Origin: Eukaryota sp. TZLM1-RC
Lineage: Eukaryota; Metamonada: BaSk clade
Length of the DNA stretch: 64,000 nucleotides
Reading direction: 5' to 3'
NCBI GenBank assembly: GCA_040285825.1
Contig: JAUPSS010000006.1
Location: 992,001-1,056,000 of the forward strand
This document shows positions 53,874 through 64,000 of this stretch, piece by piece (within the stretch, counting starts at the first letter, position 1; every line of letters begins with the position of its first letter). The notes below the pieces were generated by a model. The model searched no databases. It was not told the DNA's origin and saw nothing but the letters and a program-made list of their open reading frames with translations. The position numbers and the translations under genes are program-made.

Positions 53874-55816
53874 CTTTTTTAAAATTTAATTTTATTCTAA
53901 ACCTATAAATCAACATCTAAAAAATCCATCTCTCCCAAAACAAAAACACTAGATGCAACTCTCTCATAGTGAGATCCAAGAGAAAGCAAAGCATCAGAAA
54001 CCATCTTCAACATCCCCTTAAAAATAGAAAACACAATTCTATTTTGCCAAAACAATCTGTTGAAATTTCTGCCAGTTCTTCTCTTTACAATCATTTCAAA
54101 ATCATCCAAAAAACGTAAAGCAGTTGGTGCAAGTGAACCAAAAAGGGAAAATACAAATGGATACAAATTGTATTTTGCATGCTGTAGACTGGCCAATTTG
54201 GACAAAGGTTCATTGTATTTTTTTGAATTTAAAATTTTTCAACATTTGAAAGGGGATTATGAATTTCAGAATTAACAAGCCTTTCATTTGAGGCATTACA
54301 AGGATCAACAGACATTACATCCAATAAAATGAAGCTTCCATCTAATCCAGGTAATATGACATCACCTCTATTATTCTTATGAAAATCATTTTCAGCATCA
54401 AACAGATTTGACAACAGAGGTTCCAAGAAGGATTCAATTCTATGAGATTTACACATACAATATAACTGGTCTCTTACAGCATCATGAACCTTGCTTCTAA
54501 AAGTAATAAAATGTTTACAATTTAACAAATGAGTAGTTGTAATTTCTCGAGAACATTTACAAATTAAATTATGAGGTGAATTATCGGGCCAGATAAAGGA
54601 ACGAAATCTCATATTCAGAGTCCAAGCAGAATCGGATAAGAGAGTACCATAAACTTGTGGAATTGTTGTTACTAAGGCAGAAGTACTGTCACACATATCT
54701 TGTAAAAAGATTTGCAAAAGCGGGATTCTTTTTTTCTTGGCCAAGCCAAGTCTAACATCAAAATCCAAGCTTTCAAAAAAATCTTTGACAATTTTTTGTT
54801 GAAGCTTTTTACAGCAAATCTGTAAATTAAATAGAGATCGGTTTGGAATTTCTTGAATTGATTGAGGAAAAACATTTGGTCCAAATTTGTGGCGGCAATT
54901 TTTTTCAAGTTCACAAGATAACTCATACAAATAGGGACTACAATTGGGGACTAACAGATGAGAATCATCAGGAAATCTACGAGAAAAATTCATAAATAAA
55001 AATTTTTTGCCACCACCCAAGAATGCTGATTGACACAAAATTGAAGATTTAGTAAATCCAATACCCCCAAATTTGCTGAAGAAAATAAGTGACTTTTCAA
55101 CATTCCTGGTTCTACATCCAATAAATCAGCAAAAAAATTCTGTTCTCAATGAATTGAATGAACGACAAAAATCTAATGCTATGGAAGGAGCACAAGATCT
55201 CAAAATGTGGGTTATTCTCCCAGTGTAGCAAATTTTTAAGCATGAAAAAAATTTAATATGCTTTTCTATATCTAAAGAAGAAATTGAATCAAGTTCAATT
55301 TTTCATTTTTCCAAAATAACTTGCAATTCATTATGAATTTGAGACACATTTCCTAACCAACAACCAAGGAACTTAAAAGCATCACTACTATAATTAGTAA
55401 AAGGGACAATAGAATCGTTTATCACGAGGTCTTGAGCAGAAGAGCCAATCAGAAGGCATTTGCTGGCATTAAGATGAAGCCCAATATTTTTCATATGAAT
55501 CGGCAATTTCTTGAGCAACCAATTCTAGTAAATCAAATGAACCAATCAAGGATATATCATCCATATAAGCAACTATTTTTATGGAAGGGTATTTTTGCTT
55601 AATGATATTTAAAGTTTTGTGAATAGCTAAACAAAACAATAATGGACCTAAAGGATCACCTTGCTTCACTCCAGAAGATGATTTAAGACCAAATGAATGA
55701 AAAATTAAATCTGATTCTTTCCCATAAAAATGGTAGAAAAAACTCGATAGCTCAGGAAAATCAGATTTAATAACTTCAAAAATTGCTTCTCGCTTTACAG
55801 AATTAAAAGCATTTTT
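53874..55816 (-). mobile_element. RT-A inserted in RT-B, 5'-truncated
   Basis: Minus strand from NAFNSVKREAIFE (55810) to the 3' end at 53874 next to a T-rich (poly-A side) tract. Flanked by AAATCCTGCTT at 53863-53873 and 55817-55827. A 269-codon frame (54229-55038) covers the linker, zinc knuckle CKCSREITTTHLLNC and endonuclease core RGDVILPGLDGS. Confidence 0.85.
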
Positions 55817-56690
55817 AAATCCTGCTTTTGCAAATTTTTTGATTGATTTGAAGGACAGTTCATCTGCAGTTTTGATAAATCAAATTCCCCAGATTTTTGG
55901 CCTATTTTTGAATGACGACCAATGGACCACTGCTATGAGAATGCGTTGTTATTTATGGCCTTGTAATTTGCCCAATGATTTGTTTTGCAAATGTGGAGCT
56001 GGTTTGACATTATCACATTTATTTAATTGTAATAGATTTATTTCCTATCGTTCTACGTTGCATGATGCAGTCAGAGATCAAATCCATGCAATGTGTAATT
56101 CCTATCATATTGAATCTTTTGTAGAACCTTTGTTGAGGTCTCTTGATATAAATGAAAGCGTAAGAGATTCAGAATATGGAAAACGACGTGCTGATGTTGT
56201 TGTGCCCTCGTTTGATGATGTCATGAATGTTGTTGATGTCGTAACAGTGGATGTTTGCAAGAAAAAAATGCCTTGAAAAAAATGCTCAATCTGAAGTATC
56301 CCCCTTGATGACTCCGAATTGTACAAACGGAAAAAAAATATGCAAAATCCTTTAAAAGAATTGAAACATGTTCGCCATGTAGATTACCAAATTTGCCCAT
56401 TTGCTATATCGTTGTATGGTCGTCTTGGAAAAAAACTGCTATGAATTTTATTGATGATTTTGAAAATCTTGTGAAAAGAAGAATGAATAAGCGTTTTGAT
56501 CGTCGCTTGTGGCTAAATCGTATTGTTTTTACCATTTTCAAATCAATTCCTAAAATGAATTCGAAAGCTTTGATGTCTGTCAGTGCACATTACGAAGAAA
56601 TTGCTGTTGTGAGGTTTGATGGTGTGGAAGCTTGTTTTGAAGATATTGACTTTTAGACTGTAGTTTAATAATAAATTAAAATTTTTCATT
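55817..56690 (+). mobile_element. RT-B 3' part (right of the RT-A insertion)
   Basis: An intact 145-codon frame (55839-56276) from IDLKDSSSAVLINQIPQIFG through CKCGAGLTLSHLFNC to RRADVVVPSFDDVMNVVDVV. The C-terminal tail (56393-56656) is also open, ending DIDF, then the 3' untranslated end. Confidence 0.85.
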
Positions 56691-57175
56691 AAAAAAATAA
56701 TATGAACCTTTGTCCAAATTGGCCAGTCTACAGCATGCAAAATACAATTTGTATCCATTTGTACTTTCCCTTTTTGGTTCACTTGCACCAACTGCTTTAC
56801 GTTTTTGGATGATTTTGAAATGATTGTAAAAAGGTGTTGGATTCAATTCATCAAAATATTTGACCAAAGCTGCATTTATTGGTGGTGGAAAAATTTTTTT
56901 GTATTTGAATTCTCTAGAAGATATCCTTTTTTTCCGAAAATCTTCTTGAAACTACAAATAGCTTATTCCTCGATAACTTAAAAAGAAGAAATATCCAGTT
57001 TATCTCCCGACTTATGGCAATCATGTTTCCCCATATCCATTCAAGAAATTCCAGACAGAAGTTTGTATTCATTAAAATTTGCGTTGAAAAAGCTCCAACG
57101 ACATCTTTTGAGAAGAATTTGAAAGCAAGGATTTTATTGTTCGACTTAGCACGGCTAAGAAAAAAAATCCTGCTT
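56691..57175 (+). mobile_element. RT-A scrap plus RT-B left part (second composite copy)
   Basis: Same as 53381-53873: RT-A C-terminal scrap, then RT-B from VGFNSSK to the AAATCCTGCTT target (57165-57175). Confidence 0.8.
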
Positions 57176-59109
57176 TTTTTAAAATTTAATTTTATTCTAA
57201 ACCTATAAATCAACATCTAAAAAAATCCATCTCTCCCAAAACAAAAACACTAGATGCAACTCTCTCATAGTGAGATCCAAGAGAAAGCAAAAGCATCAGA
57301 AACCATCTTCATCATCCCCTTAAAAAATAGAAAACACAATTCTATTTTTGCCAAAACAATCTGTTGAAATTTCTGCCAGTTCTTCTCTTTACAATCATTT
57401 CAAAATCATCCAAAAAAACGTAAAAGCAGTTGGTGCAGAGTGAACCAAAAAGGGAAAATACAAAATGGATACAAATTGTATTTTTGCATGCTGTAGACTG
57501 GCCAATTTGGACAAAGGTTCATTGTATTTTTGAATTTAAAATTTTTCAACATTTGAAAGGGATTATGAATTTCAGAATTAACAAGCCTTTCATTTGAGGC
57601 ATTACAAGGATCAACAGACATTACATCCAATAAAATGAAGCTTCCATCTAATCCAGGAAATATGACATCACCTCTATTATTCTTATGAAAATCATTTTTC
57701 AGCATCAAACAGATTTGACAACAGAGGTTCCAAGAAGGATTCAATTCTATGAGATTTTACATACAATATAACTGGTCTCTTACAGCATCATGAACCTTGC
57801 TTCTAAAAGTAATAAAATGTTTACAATTTAACAAATGAGTAGTTGTAATTTCTCGAGAACATTTACAAATTAAATTATGAGGTAAATTATCAGGCCAGAT
57901 AAAGGAACGAAATCTCATATTCAGAGTCCAAGCAGAATCGGATAAGAGAGTACCATAAACTTGTGGAATTGTTGTTACTAAGGCAGAAGTACTGTCACAC
58001 ATATCTTGTAAAAGATTTGCAAAAGCGGGATTCTTTTTCTTGGCCAAGCCAAGTCTAACATCAAAATCCAAGCTTTCAAAAATCTTTGACAATTTTTGTT
58101 GAAGCTTTTTACAGCAAATCTGTAAATTAAATAGAGATCGGTTTGGAATTTCTTGAATTGATTGAGGAAAACATTTGGTCCAAATTTGTGGCGGCAATTT
58201 TTCAAGTTCACAAGATAACTCATACAAATAGGGACTACAATTGGGGACTAACAGATGAGAATCATCAGGAAATCTACGAGAAAATTCATAAATAAAATTT
58301 TTGCCACCACCCAAGAATGCTGATTGACACAAAATTGAAGATTTAGTAAATCCAATACCCCCCAAATTTGCTGAAGAAAATAAGTGACTTTTCAACATTC
58401 CTGGTTCTACATCCAATAAATCAGCAAAAAATTCTGTTCTCAATGAATTGAATGAACGACAAAAATCTAATGCTATGGAAGGAGCACAAGATCTCAAAAT
58501 GTGGGTTATTCTCCCAGTGTAGCAAATTTTTAAGCATGAAAAAAATTTAATATGCTTTTCTATATCTAAAGAAGAAATTGAATCAAGTTCAATTTTCATT
58601 TTTTCCAAAATAACTTGCAATTCATTATGAATTTGAGACACATTTCCTAACCAACAACCAAGGAACTTAAAAGCATCACTACTATAATTAGTAAAAGGGA
58701 CAATAGAATCGTTTATCACGAGGTCTTGAGCAGAAGAGCCAATCAGAAGGCATTTGCTGGCATTAAGATGAAGCCCAATATTTTCATATGAATCGGCAAT
58801 TTCTTGAGCAACCAATTCTAGTAAATCAAATGAACCAATCAAAGATATATCATCCATATAAGCAACTATTTTTATGGAAGGGTATTTTTGCTTAATGATA
58901 TTTAAAGTTTTGTGAATAGCTAAACCAAACAATAATGGACCTAAAGGATCACCTTGCTTCACACCAGAAGATGATTTAAGTCCAAATGAATTAAAAATTA
59001 AATCTGATTCTTTCCCATAAAAATGGTAAAAAAAACTCGATAGCTCAGGAAAATCAGATTTAATAACTTCAAAAATTGCTTCTCGCTTTACAGAATTAAA
59101 AGCATTTTT
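57176..59109 (-). mobile_element. RT-A inserted in RT-B, best-preserved copy
   Basis: Minus strand. A 401-codon frame (57757-58962) is open from KQGDPLGPLLFGLAIH through AYMDDISLIGSF (catalytic YMDD), FKFLGCWLGN, LRTEFFADLLDVEPGML and SAWTLNMRFRSFIWPDN to the zinc knuckle CKCSREITTTHLLNC and HDAVRD. It encodes the RT palm, thumb and linker of an R2-type retrotransposon. The endonuclease core lies beyond a frame break at 57757. 5'-truncated at NAFNSVKR. Target duplications at 57165-57175 and 59110-59120. Confidence 0.85.
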
Positions 59110-59953
59110 AAATCCTGCTTTTGCAAATTTTTTGATTGATTTGAAGGACAGTTCATCTGCAGTTTCGATAAATCAAATTCCCCAGATTTTTGTCCTATTT
59201 TTGAATGACGACCAATGGACCACTGCTATGAGAATGCGTTGTTATTTATGGCCTTGTAATTTGCCCAATGATTTGTTTTGCAAATGTGGAGCTGGTTTAA
59301 CATTATCACATTTATTTAATTGTAATAGATTTATTTCCTATCGTTCTACGTTGCATGATGCAGTCAGAGATCAAATCCATGCAATGTGTAATTCCTATCA
59401 TATTGAATCTTTTGTAGAACCTTTGTTGAGGTCTCTTGATATAAATGAAAGCGTAAGAGATTCAGAATATGGAAAACGACGTGCTGATGTTGTTGTGCCC
59501 TCGTTTGATGATGTCATGAATGTTGTTGATGTCGTAACAGTGGATGTTTGCAAGAAAAATGCCTTGAAAAAATGCTCAATCTGAAGTATCCCCCTTGATG
59601 ACTCCAGATTGTACAAACGGAAAAAATATGCAAATCCTTTAAAAGAATTGAAACATGTTCGCCATGTAGATTACCAAATTTGCCCATTTGCTATATCGTT
59701 GTATGGTCGTCTTGGAAAACTGCTATGAATTTTATTGATGATTTTTGAAAAATCTTGTGAAAAGAAGAATGAATAAGCGTTTTTGATCGTCGCTTGTGGC
59801 TAAAATCGTATTGTTTTTACTATTTTTCAAATCAATTCCTAAAAATGATTTCGAAAGCTTTGATGTCTGTCAGTGCACATTACAGAAGAAATTGCTGTTG
59901 TGAGGTTTTGATGGTGTGGAAGCTTGTTTTGAAGATATTGACTTTTAGACTGT
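59110..59953 (+). mobile_element. RT-B 3' part (second composite copy), hit by RT-C
   Basis: A 150-codon frame (59132-59584) with the zinc knuckle and RRADVVVPS core. The tail continues to EDIDF, and the 3' end is interrupted by RT-C at CTTTTAGACTGT (59942-59953), which is repeated at 60565-60576. Confidence 0.8.
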
Positions 59954-60564
59954 TAGAGACACTGTTTTCAATATGGCACAAACTGCAAGGATATCGTGTA
60001 TCAAAGAGCCCCTGCTGAAGGAAACACTTTCTCTGAATAATTTTGGTTCTGATGATAGAGGTGATGTATACTGTGATTGGATTGATAATTCTGAAGCTAT
60101 TGTTGACTTTGTCTCATGTAATGTTGCAAAACGATACTTTGGTTCATAGAAGAAAACTTAATCCTGTTGCTGCTCTGGATTTTTAAAAGCAAAAGAAAAA
60201 CATAGAAAATATGATAAAAGAAATTGAAGATGCAATTGTCGATAGAAATACACAGCTGGTTTTATTGCTTTTCCCATTTTCGATAAATGGAAGATTATCA
60301 GTTGAAGCAGAAACTTTTTTTGGATGACTTCCAAAAAAATGGTGAAAGAAAAAACAATGAAAAAGATTTGATATTTTTTTATGGCGTTCACGGATTCAAT
60401 TTGCCATTATTAATAGATTACCGCGGTTTTTCAATCGAATTAGAGAAGCTTTAGCTAGACAGCAAGCAAATCAAGATTTTGTAGAGGAAATCTTGGTTTT
60501 AATGATAGTCGTCCCATTAGTTATGATTTAATTTAATCAAGTGTGCAAATTCAATAAATATATT
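59954..60564 (+). mobile_element. RT-C 3' end inserted into the RT-B 3' end
   Basis: 5'-truncated RT-C from VRDTVFNMAQTARISCIKE through DRGDVYCDWIDNSEAIVDFV, FPFSINGRLSVEAETFF and a C-terminal stretch NRLPRFFNRIREALARQQ. Flanked by the 12-bp duplication CTTTTAGACTGT. It supplies the C-terminus of RT-C missing at 40215-40945. Confidence 0.8.
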
Positions 60565-60600
60565 CTTTTAGACTGTAGTTTAATAAGTTGCTTTAATATC

Positions 60601-62712
60601 GTTTGCTAGCATCAATTGTCTTCGATCGTGTCAAAGACAAAGCTTCTACATTTTTGAATCCTCATCAATTTGGAATCAAAACAATTGATGGTGCTTCTGT
60701 TGCTGCTATTGCCTCTGATACCTTTTTTAATGCAGAGGAAAATAATTTTATTTTTAATCTCGACTTTAAAAATGCTTTTAATTCTGTAAAGCGAGAAGCA
60801 ATTTTTGAAGTTATTAAATCTGATTTTCCTGAGCTATCGAGTTTTTTCTACCATTTTTATGGGAAAGAATCAGATTTAATTTTTAATTCATTTGGTCTTA
60901 AATCATCTTCTGGAGTGAAGCAGGGAGATCCTTTAGGCCCATTATTGTTTTGTTTAGCTATTCACAAAACTTTAAATATCATTAAGCAAAAATACCCTTC
61001 TATAAAAATAGTTGCTTATATGGATGATATATCCTTGATTGGTTCATTTGATTTACTAGAATTGGTTGCTCAAGAAATTGCCGATTCATATGAAAATATT
61101 GGGCTTCATCTTAATGCCAGCAAATGCCTTCTGATTGGCTCTTCTGCTCAAGACCTCGTGATAAACGATTCTATTGTCCCTTTTACTAATTATAGTAGTG
61201 ATGCTTTTTAAGTTCCTTGGTTGTTGGTTAGGAAATGTGCCTCAAATTCAGAATGAATTGCAAGTTATTTTGGAAAAAATGAAAATTGAACTTGATTCAA
61301 TTTCTTCTTTAGATATAGAAAAAGCATATTAAATTTTTCATGCTTAAAAATTTGCTACACTGGGAGAATAACCCACATTTTGAGATCTTGTGCTCCTTCC
61401 ATAGCATTAGTTTTTTTTGTCGTTCTTTTTAATTCATTGAGAACAGAATTTTTTTGCTGATTTATTGGATGTAGAACCAGGAATGTTGAAAAAGCCATTT
61501 ATTTTCTTCAGCAAATTTGGGTGGTATTGGTTTTTACTAAATCTTCAATTTTGTGTCAATCAGCATTCTTGGGTGGTGGCAAAAATTTTATTTATGAATT
61601 TTTCTCGTAGATTTCCTGATGATTCTCATCTGTTAGTCCCCAATTGTAGTCCCTATTTGTATGAGTTATCTTGTGAACTTGAAAAATTACCGCCACAAAT
61701 TTGGACCAAATGTTTTCCTCAATCAATTCAAGAAATTCCAAACCGATCTCTATTTAATTTACAGTTTTGCTGTAAAAAGCTTCAACAAAAAATTGTCAAA
61801 GATTTTTTTGAAAGCTTGGATTTTGATGTTAGACTTGGCTTGGCCAAGAAAAAAAGAATCCGCTTTTGCAAATCTTTTACAAGATATGTGTGACAGTACT
61901 TCTTCTGCCTTAGTAACAACAATTCCACAAGTTTATGGTACTCTCTTATCCGATTCTGCTTGGACTCTGAATATGAGATTTCGTTCCTTTATCTGGCCTG
62001 ATAATTTACCTCATAATTTAATTTGTAAATGTTCTCGAGAAATTACAACTACTCATTTGTTAAATTGTAAACATTTTATTACTTTTAGAAGCAAGGTTCA
62101 TGATGCTGTAAGAGACCAGTTATATTGTATGTGTAAATCTCATAGAATTGAATCCTTCTTGGAACCTCTGTTGTCAAATCTGTTTTGATGCTGAAAATGA
62201 TTTTCATAAGAATAATAGAGGTGATGTCATATTACCTGGATTAGATGGAAGCTTCATTTTATTGGATGTAATGTCTGTTGATCCTTGTAATGCCTCAAAT
62301 GAAAGGCTTGTTAATTCTGAAATTCATAATCCCCTTTCAAATGCTGAAAATTTTAAATTCAAAAATACAATGAACCTTTGTCCAAATTGGCCAGTCTACA
62401 GCATGCAAAAATACAATTTGTATCCATTTGTATTTTTCCCTTTTTGGTTCACTTGCACCAACTGCTTTTACGTTTTTTTGGATGATTTTGGAAATGATTG
62501 TAAAGAGAAGAACTGGCAGAAATTTCAACAGATTGTTTTTGGCAAAATAGAATTGTGTTTTCTATTTTTAAGGGAATGTTGAAGATGGTTTCTGATGCTT
62601 TGCTTTCTCTTGGATCTCACTATGAGAGTTGCATCTAGTGTTTTTGTTTTGGGAGAGATGGATTTTTTTAGATGTTGATTTATAGGTTTAGAATAAAATT
62701 AAATTTTTTAAA
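60601..62712 (+). mobile_element. RT-A, palm to 3' end
   Basis: Starts in RLLASIVFDRVKDKASTFLN; intact for 202 codons (60603-61211) across FNLDFKNAFNSVKREA (motif A), SSSGVKQGDPLGPLLF (motif B) and AYMDDISLIG (motif C). Frame breaks at about 61206 and 61320. A 175-codon stretch (61661-62188) covers the linker and zinc knuckle, and 62148-62582 the endonuclease core and tail. 3' end near 62705. Confidence 0.85.
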
Positions 62713-64000
62713 AAAAAAATTGTGCCAGAAATTGAAGGATCCCAGTAGAAATAAGTCCCGCCAGCACAATCCCCTTCTCAATGGAAATGAGAAATTTTTA
62801 CTTCTGAATTGAAAAATAATAAGTGGAATATTTCATCCTTCTGGAAATATTTTGCTAGAAAAAACAAAAATTGTTTTAAGAAAAAATTTGGAAATAGAAA
62901 AATTGTAAAAATCAAAAATTTGCCGTAAATTGTGCTTACGTGGTCGTTATGGTGCCGCAAAGCAGTCTTTGTTTTTCCTCTTCTTTGGCTGATGCAAACT
63001 CTGATACCCTTGAAAAACTTCAAAAGTTGCATCCTCAAGAAAATTTCAAGTGCAGCAAGCCTGAAGTGTGTCCTTTTTGGATTGAAAATCCTATTACTGC
63101 AATTGAAGTTCTTACAGCTATTCAAAAAAATTACCTAAGGGGAAAGCAGCAGGCCCATCTGGAATTTCTTTTGATCTCTTAAAAATAGCGTGTTCCAGTG
63201 TTCCCCGAAATTGCTGATGATCTAGCCCACTATTTTCAACAATTAATTGTTTTGAAAATTAATCCTCCATTTGAATTACTCATAGCACGTCTGATTGCTT
63301 TAGTAAAGCCTGGAAACGGAATCAAACCTGATGGAATACGCCCAATTGCTGTTGGTGAATCTCTTTCTCGTTTGCTAGCATCAATTGTCTTCGATCGTGT
63401 CAAAGACAAAGCTTCTACATTTTTTTGAATCCTCATCAATTTGGAATCAAAACAATTGATGGTGCTTCTGTTGCTGCTATTGCCTCTGATACCTTTTTTT
63501 AATGCAGAGGAAAATAATTTTATTTTTAATCTCGACTTTAAAAATGCTTTTAATTCTGTAAAGCGAGAAGCAATTTTTGAAGTTATTAAATCTGATTTTC
63601 CTGAGCTATCGAGTTTTTTTCTACCATTTTTATGGTAAAAGAATCAGATTTAATTTTTAATTCATTTGCTCTTAAATCATCTTCTGGAGTGAAGCAGGGA
63701 GATCCTTTAGGCCCATTATTGTTTTTGTTTAGCTATTCACAAAACTTTAAATATCATTAAGCAAAAAAATACCCTTCTATAAAAATAGTTGCTTATATGG
63801 ATGATATATCCTTGATTGGTTCATTTGATTTACTAGAATTGGTTGCTCAAGAAATTGCCGATTCATATGAAAATATTGGGCTTCATCTTAATGCCAGCAA
63901 ATGCCTTCTGATTGGCTCTTCTGCTCAAGACCTCGTGATAAACGATTCTATTGTCCCTTTTACTAATTATAGTAGTGATGCTTTTTAAGTTCCTTGGTTG
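62713..64000 (+). mobile_element. RT-A, 5' half, runs off the window
   Basis: Follows the previous RT-A 3' end head to tail. Begins with the 5' leader (CCCAGTAGAAATAAGTCCCG), ISSFWKYFARKN, CLRGRYGAAKQ (near 62935) and HPQENFKCSKPEVCPFW. GKAAGPSGISFD, the RPIAVGES fingers (near 63345), FNSVKREA, VKQGDPLG and YMDDISLIG (63797) follow. Frameshifted at several runs; the C-terminal half lies beyond the window. Confidence 0.8.

Larger units (their letters stand above)
53381..59953. repeat. Tandem duplication of a ~3.3-kb composite retroelement unit
   Basis: Two direct copies (53381-56690 and 56691-59953). Each is: RT-A scrap, RT-B with an inverted RT-A inserted at AAATCCTGCTT, then the RT-B 3' end. 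The inner insertion junctions are the same in both, so duplication came after insertion. The second copy has fewer homopolymer errors and contains the longest open RT-A frame. Confidence 0.8.

Noticed and set aside
1-64000. tRNA or rRNA genes
   Set aside because: Read by eye, I found no cloverleaf with conserved T-loop or A/B boxes and no rRNA-like stretch; a tRNAscan-SE run would be needed to exclude them.

Overview
The window looks like nuclear DNA of a unicellular eukaryote that I cannot name. It is AT-rich and uses the standard genetic code. It carries an ADP-ribosylglycohydrolase, a TKL-type kinase, an LTR retroelement with a GT-AG intron, and several non-LTR retrotransposon families with R2-type C-terminal endonucleases. 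Only about the first 5 kb is ordinary host sequence. The rest is mobile and virus-like DNA inserted into itself.

Layout. 1-5100: two host genes, an LRR-ADP-ribosylglycohydrolase fusion and a decayed pseudokinase with a ThuA-like tail, with a retrotransposon fragment (family RT-D) between them. 5759-13193: eight head-to-tail units of about 912 bp, each a short LTR plus a Gag gene with a CCHC zinc knuckle. 13285-22597: about 9.3 kb of compact virus-like DNA with genes on both strands. It holds a NifS-like protein, a PD-(D/E)XK nuclease next to a D12-class adenine methyltransferase (a restriction-modification pair), a fibre-like structural protein, a RING protein, small acidic or membrane proteins, and a recurrent AAAATGATTTTTTT-type box before start codons. 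22598-29644: a rearranged RT-A copy holding one complete Gag-only LTR element (23169-24278), a second partial copy of the viral segment (24372-26997), and RT-A, RT-B and RT-D pieces. 29649-32645: three more Gag units on the minus strand. 32650-64000: a mosaic of at least three non-LTR families (RT-A, RT-B, RT-C), mostly 5'-truncated, nested and frameshifted.

Main points. (1) The LTR element is a 1.1-kb Gag-only unit (LTR, Gag, purine tract, LTR) with a 4-bp target duplication. A 52-nt GT-AG intron with a CTAAC branch-like site runs from inside the LTR to the Gag ATG. All eight tandem units lack exactly these 52 nt, so the array descends from a spliced transcript. (2) The 4-bp target duplications are swapped between the plus array (CCAG left, TGAG right) and the minus cluster (TGAG at its 5' end, CCAG at its 3' end), and the interrupted RT genes match accordingly. 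This records an inversion or reciprocal exchange between two insertions. (3) Nested insertions of RT-B in RT-A, RT-A in RT-B and RT-C in RT-B each have 11-12 bp target duplications.

Caution. Many frameshifts are one- or two-base changes in A or T runs, often differing between duplicate copies. Unpolished long-read homopolymer errors could explain much of this, so the number of truly broken genes is uncertain, and the order of repeats depends on the assembly being right. Boundaries between retrotransposon pieces are good to about 10-20 bases unless a target duplication is cited.
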